In this document: piece after piece, positions 59,025 through 64,000 of the stretch
Layout of the letters: each line of letters starts with the position of its first letter
Position numbering within the stretch: the stretch's first letter is position 1
Origin: Adiantum capillus-veneris
Taxonomy: Eukaryota > Streptophyta > Polypodiopsida > Polypodiales > Pteridaceae
Direction: 5' to 3'
NCBI GenBank assembly: GCA_014529385.2
Contig: CM043960.1
Span: forward strand, 35,178,896 to 35,242,895
DNA: 64,000 bases
Notes under the pieces: model-generated
Database searches by the model: none
Seen by the model: the letters and a program-made list of their open reading frames with translations, nothing else
What the model was told of the DNA's origin: nothing
Translations under genes and position numbers: made by a program

Positions 59025-60158
59025 TTAGCTAATGCTGCTTAAACCTCTGGTTCGGGGAGAATAATCAAAGTATCCTCGTAAGTAGGGACCAAAATGAGGA
59101 CTTAGGAAGAGCTTGTGATGAGGAATAAATTGTGCCAGTAGGAATAATCGCTCTAAGAACCCGCGCTTCATAGACTGCTTAACGTAATAGTACTTCGGAC
59201 CTAAACCCATGGCCTCTTTTACATTGCCAGACTAATGTTCTTCTTGAAATGATCTCGACCCCATAATGTTACTCTGGTGAGTTTATCTTGATATGTCCAC
59301 CACTGTGTTTGGGCTACAGTTGTCCCCTGGTTTGGAAAGAGAAGGCTGACATATTTTTTGACAAATGATCTACGAACTAACTCAGGAGTCTGCTGCAGGT
59401 GTTGGACTACAATAGCTAATATCAGATCGGTGTTAAAAGCCATAAGGGATTAGTGTATAACACACACTAAACTTCGTATACTATTGCCACTCCAAGGCTT
59501 CCTTACTCTTATACTAAAAGGGATGGTACTGTGGCTATGATCCAACTCAGGTCTAAACACCAAACATTTGGTATATGGAGAATAGGACCTTTCCATGATA
59601 ATTATAAGGAATAATGGTTTTAGTTCTCTGAATACCATGCATATAGTTGCTTATGAAATAGTATAATCTAGCATATAAAAAAAACCCCCTTCATCTTGTA
59701 CGGATGTACTAATACCACTCCAGGCTGAGCTTTGTACAAATTGTAAAAATACTTTAAAACTTTTTTTCAACCTAGAAAAAACACCTAAAACATGGGCGAT
59801 ATGGAAGTTTTTTGCCTATATATAAAGGGTACCTAGAAAAGAGTACATTACTCCTTAATAGCCTGGGGTTGGAATTGACTAATCGGCTCTTAATACCTAT
59901 TACTGCCTTTACAATATGTTTGCCTGCCTGGCTATAGCACCCCTTGTCTACCTCTCGGAACCACTGACCCGTGGAATTGAGTGCCTGGCATAATGTATCC
60001 TTCTTAAGTTGAAATAGGACTATTACTTCCTCATGCAAGTTTCGATCTAACTGGTGGTAGGTGTTATCATTTGCCTTCACAACACCTGTTTCTGACAAAC
60101 CTTTCCTTACACGGCTGCCTGGCTCTACACACCAGACCTTGGCGGCGATTGGGCGCAT
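59025..60158 (-). other. series of adjoining minus-strand frames, function unknown
   Basis: Frames 60158-59772 (128 aa, starting MRPIAAKVWCVEPGSRVRKG), 59638-59219 (one frame with a single TAA; contains TPELVRRSFVKKYVSLLFPN and QTQWWTYQDKLTRVTLWGRD) and 59210-59025 (MGLGPKYYYVKQSMKRGFLE) follow each other closely. The composition is protein-like (many Trp, Tyr, Arg) and unlike the repeats around. Together they might be one decayed coding region of about 350 codons. I do not recognise the family. Confidence 0.3.
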
Positions 60159-60529
60159 TCATCTACTTTGGCTGGGTGGTATGCACATATATCATCCTCT
60201 CTCAATGGTGTGACGGTTTGCATATCCTGGGGGATCTTTGTTCTGGACGAATCTAATCATAACAATACGCGCAGGGAGGACACCGAGCCTATATAAACCT
60301 GTGAGTAGTATTACTCACTTGGCATATTGTTACTGTATGAGGTAATGGAATTTGTAAAAACTTTTTTACATTGAGTGGTGAGGAGGGTTCTGCACTCTGT
60401 TGAAATGGTCTTCTACTGTCATGACGAATGGGAAGGAAATCGTCGTGGGGGCTGTTCTGCCTACTGCTCCGAGTTCACAGGTCGAATAGTTAAATATCTG
60501 TATACGATGAAAGTATATATTTTCTTTGG

Positions 60530-61860
60530 TACTACGTTTTGTTCTGACGTGGAATGAATCTCTTCATATCTATTTTGTTGCTAAAACATGAAAAACTGAG
60601 TGACATGATAGTTAAATATGGTACCGTGTGATACTTTTTTGTAGTGGGAATATCCCCTGACATGTGACAGGTTCTGTTCTGATGCGGATTTGATCTCTTT
60701 ATAATTTGGTTGCTAACCAACAAAAACTATGAGAAATAGTTGGTAAAAAATGGTACCCTATGGTAATTTGTGACTGTAGGGGGAATATCCCACGGCTTGT
60801 TACTGGTTCGTGAGTATAATAAAATGTAAAAAGATTCTGTGTTTCATTTGCATGGCTGGGTGTCTGGTTTGAGTACAGGCCTGGGGAATAATGATCCGGA
60901 TACTAATGTAGTACTTTTTGGCATGATGTAAATCTGATATAGAGAGTATATCTCTAGTGCTGGTCGTATATGGCTGCGAGACTGGTTGACTAGTGGTAGA
61001 ATGGTATCTCTACCTCTGGTCATATTTCTATGACTATGTTTAGTTTGATTGGTAAACTAAATAGTTGGTATCCTTTGATATTATGTATTTGTTTTTGATA
61101 CTATGGGTTGTTCTGGGCGGGAAAGATCTTTCCATACTGGTCGTTCAGGTCTAACTGGCTGCTAAATAAATTCTACATATGGTGCCCTGTGGTACATATG
61201 TGTACAAATGGTATAACTCCTGGCATATGAATGGTTTGTGACAGGTAAAAACTGTAAAAAAAACTACCTCGATTCTCATAATTATGGGCGTACTTTCTGG
61301 TTTTGGCAACAAACCTTGGTGATGTGGTTCCGAAAAACACACCGTATTATGATTCTTCAATGCCTGTTGAAATTCCTGGGTAAAGGAAGTATCTCCACTT
61401 CAAATCATAATGTGCCGTGTTCTTTTTGGCTTCTGAAAATCTACAGTAAACACTTATCTAAATGGCGTAGCATGTATGCTAGCTGTACATATTTTGTCTA
61501 CTAGAATTCATGAAGTGGTTTTTTTTGGAGTGAGAATCAGGCTTGTATTATATGGTTCTATTTCCATGATATCTACTGGTGGGTTTCTCACCATGTATTT
61601 AACTAAAAAAAGGGGGGGTATTAATTTCATGGATAGGTGCTATATGTCTCTTTAAACCAAAAAAGACCTAGGATCGGGATATTCATTGATAGTTTGCAAT
61701 ATGATATCTCCGACCACGTAACTTGGTTCATAAATGTTAAAAAAAACTGTAAAATAAGGCTTTACTTCATGATTAGGGGCACTTTTTTTGAACAAAACAA
61801 AGGGATGATGATCCGAAAACTGTATATTACTTCAAGGTTTGATGATTCTGGGATTTGGTT
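60530..61860. repeat. degenerate tandem repeat region
   Basis: Units of about 130 bp recur with 'tctgttctga.g.gga...gatctctt', 'ttg.ttgctaa', 'tggtac..tgtggta', 'ggaatatccc' (60535, 60665, and weaker at about 60915 and 61110). A second pair at 61240-61380 and 61735-61860 shares 'taaaaactgtaaaa', 'tcat.attaggg.gca.ttt' and 'gatgattctggg'-like words. Non-coding, old. Confidence 0.5.
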
Positions 61861-62543
61861 GCTTATTTGATATGATATCTAGATCGTCTACTTGGGCGGA
61901 TTATAACCATAGTGATTGATATTGGGTTTTCAAATTAACAAAGCCTTAAGGGAGTATAAATGAAAGATCAAAATACTAAACTTGTATTTATAAAATAATA
62001 CCTCTCTTCTATCACCTCAAAAAATGAGTATTTTACTCCATAATTATCTATGTGGTACCTTTGGATCCATATAAAAACTAAACAAAAGGTTTTTGAAAGT
62101 GTGCTTTGAAGAAAAAGCAGAAATATAGAATCAATTTTTTTTAAAAAAAAAGAAAAAAGAAAAAAAGAAAAAAATACACTTAAGGATTGTTTGTTTTATC
62201 ATTGTGAGATGGATAACAACTGGGATGCCCATGCTTCACCTGTATACGGTAAACAATTGCTAACTGAGCGTTTTCTTGTTTACTATGGATGCAGGTGAGG
62301 GCTACCTTCTTTGAGTAAAACAGGCTATTCTTTATGTTTTGAAATGATGCTCGTTCGAATGGGGAGCAGCTCTATTACCATTCTTTGGGATTGTAATTTC
62401 CTATGATGTATTCTCGGTTATTGATACCATGTACAGAATTTATTTTCAAACATGCAAATAAATTTTTGTGAATAACCCTTATACTTGTCTAGGATCTGGT
62501 TGTCCATGAACACTTGTGTTCGTTTGCGTATATATGTATTTAA

Positions 62544-62701
<158 letters not shown>

Positions 62702-62708
62702 GCGCGAG

Positions 62709-63785
62709 AAGCCACCTCTTTCATATAAGGCATAAAGGACACATGTCAGGCTCCTAGATATGTCTCATTGGATAGCCCACAAAGAGAACCAAACGATTAG
62801 AATTGAGCCCCACATGAGCTAGCCTTGATCCCATTGGATAGCCTCCTAGGGGAGTCAATGAGAATTGAGCCTCCCATGAGCTAGCTTAAATCTCATTAGA
62901 TAGCCTACCTTGAGAGCCAATAAGAATTTAGCTTCATTCAATCAAATAATTAAGCTCTCTTTTCAAAGAGTTCCCGGAACAAAGGACACTTGTCACAAGA
63001 CTAACCCTCCTGCTTGATATGAAGAAATCCATTCATTGGTTAGCCCCTGACATGGACCAATAGCCTTCAGCCTAGTGTATTTTTGGGAATATCAATGAGA
63101 ACACTCACTCTTGCACCACACACAAGCACACTCACGAGGTGAAAGTCTCCTTCTCATGTGTGGGATAAGTGGAGAAGCCTACACCAACATCGCTTGGCTA
63201 TGGAATGCAAATCCAAGCAAGCTCCAAGCTCCAAGCAAGTGCCAAGATCCAAGCATGCTAATCTTCTCCTCCATCTCCATTACTAAGCTATGCTATGCTC
63301 TATGAGTGAACTAATGTGAGAAGAATACTTCTTTCTAGTAAGAACACTTCTTTTTCTTCTTCTCCATCCTCACTCCCCGCTAGCTCTCTCCACCTTTGTA
63401 GGTGTTTGAGGTCTTGGGATTGAGGCCAGACCAAATGTAATTGTTGGTGCATGAAGCTTTCCATCTTCATGGCATCAAACAGGCTTTGAAGAGCATAAAA
63501 TATTGTATGGTAAACAAGTCTCTCTCAATGGGAGAAGCTATAATACAAAGTACTTTTGGAGGGGGGGGGGCAGCTCCAAGTAAACCCGGTCCTCAAATGT
63601 TGTCAGTCTTAATTCCTCTCTCTTTCAAGTTATTGTTCATGCCAAGCTATCTAGTTATGCTGTTTCTTATTGTAGAATCCAACCAATCACTCTCTCTTTC
63701 TCATAAGGAATCTTGTTAATGAAATACTCTCTCTCTAATCAATATAATTCCGCTACGGTTGAAGTTATCACCTTAATCCATCACA
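62709..63785 (+). repeat. 3' LTR of E, second part
   Basis: Resumes the LTR after the insertion. 62709-62880 holds an extra duplicated module ('cccattggatagcc', 'gagaattgagc', 'catgagctagc') not present in the 5' LTR. From 62880 it is collinear with 36845-37689, including a G run at 63561, to the end ccatcaca. Confidence 0.88.
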
Positions 63786-64000
63786 TGTTCTTTCATATAA
63801 GGACATTGTAGAAGGAGTAAATAAATACTTCTATCTCTTTCAACAATTGCCACCCATTACCAAGAATATTATTGTGTTTGAGGTTATTAGAGAGATAACA
63901 ATGCGACATGGTAGGCATAACGATGATGAAAGAGGTGCCAAGCAGGCCTGAGGAGATCATCATGGACATAGGGAAAGAACCTGGGATTTCAATCCTCAAA
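63786..64000. other. flank, no feature
   Basis: AT-rich sequence with no gene seen. The first bases do not repeat the sequence before the 5' LTR, so a target duplication is not confirmed. Confidence 0.4.

Overview
The window looks like repeat-dense nuclear DNA of a land plant. It holds plant-type Ty3/gypsy and Ty1/copia LTR retrotransposons primed by initiator-Met tRNA (binding sites of the TGGTATCAGAGC type), an L1-clade LINE, a hAT DNA transposon, very long CT and CA microsatellites, and spliceosomal introns in the transposase and in gene fragments. A Penelope-like retroelement and the heavily nested layout would suit a large non-seed-plant genome such as a fern, but the exact lineage cannot be fixed from sequence alone. 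I see no intact host gene, no rRNA or tRNA gene and no CRISPR. Nearly every coding segment carries stops or frameshifts.

Layout. 1-2.3 kb: copia gag remnant, then the 3' edge of a plus-strand LTR with its primer site. 4.1-12.1 kb: a decayed minus-strand gypsy element (A1), split by a younger related element (A2, 4801-9416) that has lost integrase. 13.1-26.4 kb: a plus-strand gypsy element (C) whose gag is interrupted by a LINE (14.4-17.3 kb, 11-bp target duplication) and by a pol-less LTR element (B, 17.3-20.2 kb). Its downstream part is a copia fragment interrupted by a 3.9-kb hAT element (21168-25106) with inverted ends and an 8-bp target duplication. 26.4-28.4 kb: minus-strand gypsy element D, retaining LTR and protease only. 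28.4-36.6 kb: copia integrase and gag remnants, CT arrays and unexplained DNA.

36.6-63.8 kb is one large chromodomain gypsy element (E), expanded to about 27 kb by insertions. Just inside its 5' end lies an 11.9-kb segment bounded by inverted repeats (37821-37912 and 49632-49702). This segment contains the most unusual items: a Penelope-like element with about 2.3-kb direct pseudo-LTRs (38.1-46.3 kb), fragments of two host genes (a GLYR/3-hydroxyisobutyrate dehydrogenase-type reductase and a plastid PAP/fibrillin), and an inverted LTR of the E family. E then continues with gag/protease (49.8-51.5 kb), a 3.4-kb insertion, RT-RNase H-integrase-chromodomain (54.9-57.8 kb), and a 3' LTR split by a 4.7-kb insertion of unknown nature.

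The most interesting observations are: the Penelope-like element with a CxC motif upstream of its RT, pseudo-LTRs bounded by CA microsatellites, and two perfect interleaved 9-bp complementarities just after the RT; a covarying hairpin at the primer-proximal LTR ends of the gypsy families; and host-gene fragments inside an inverted-repeat-bounded segment.
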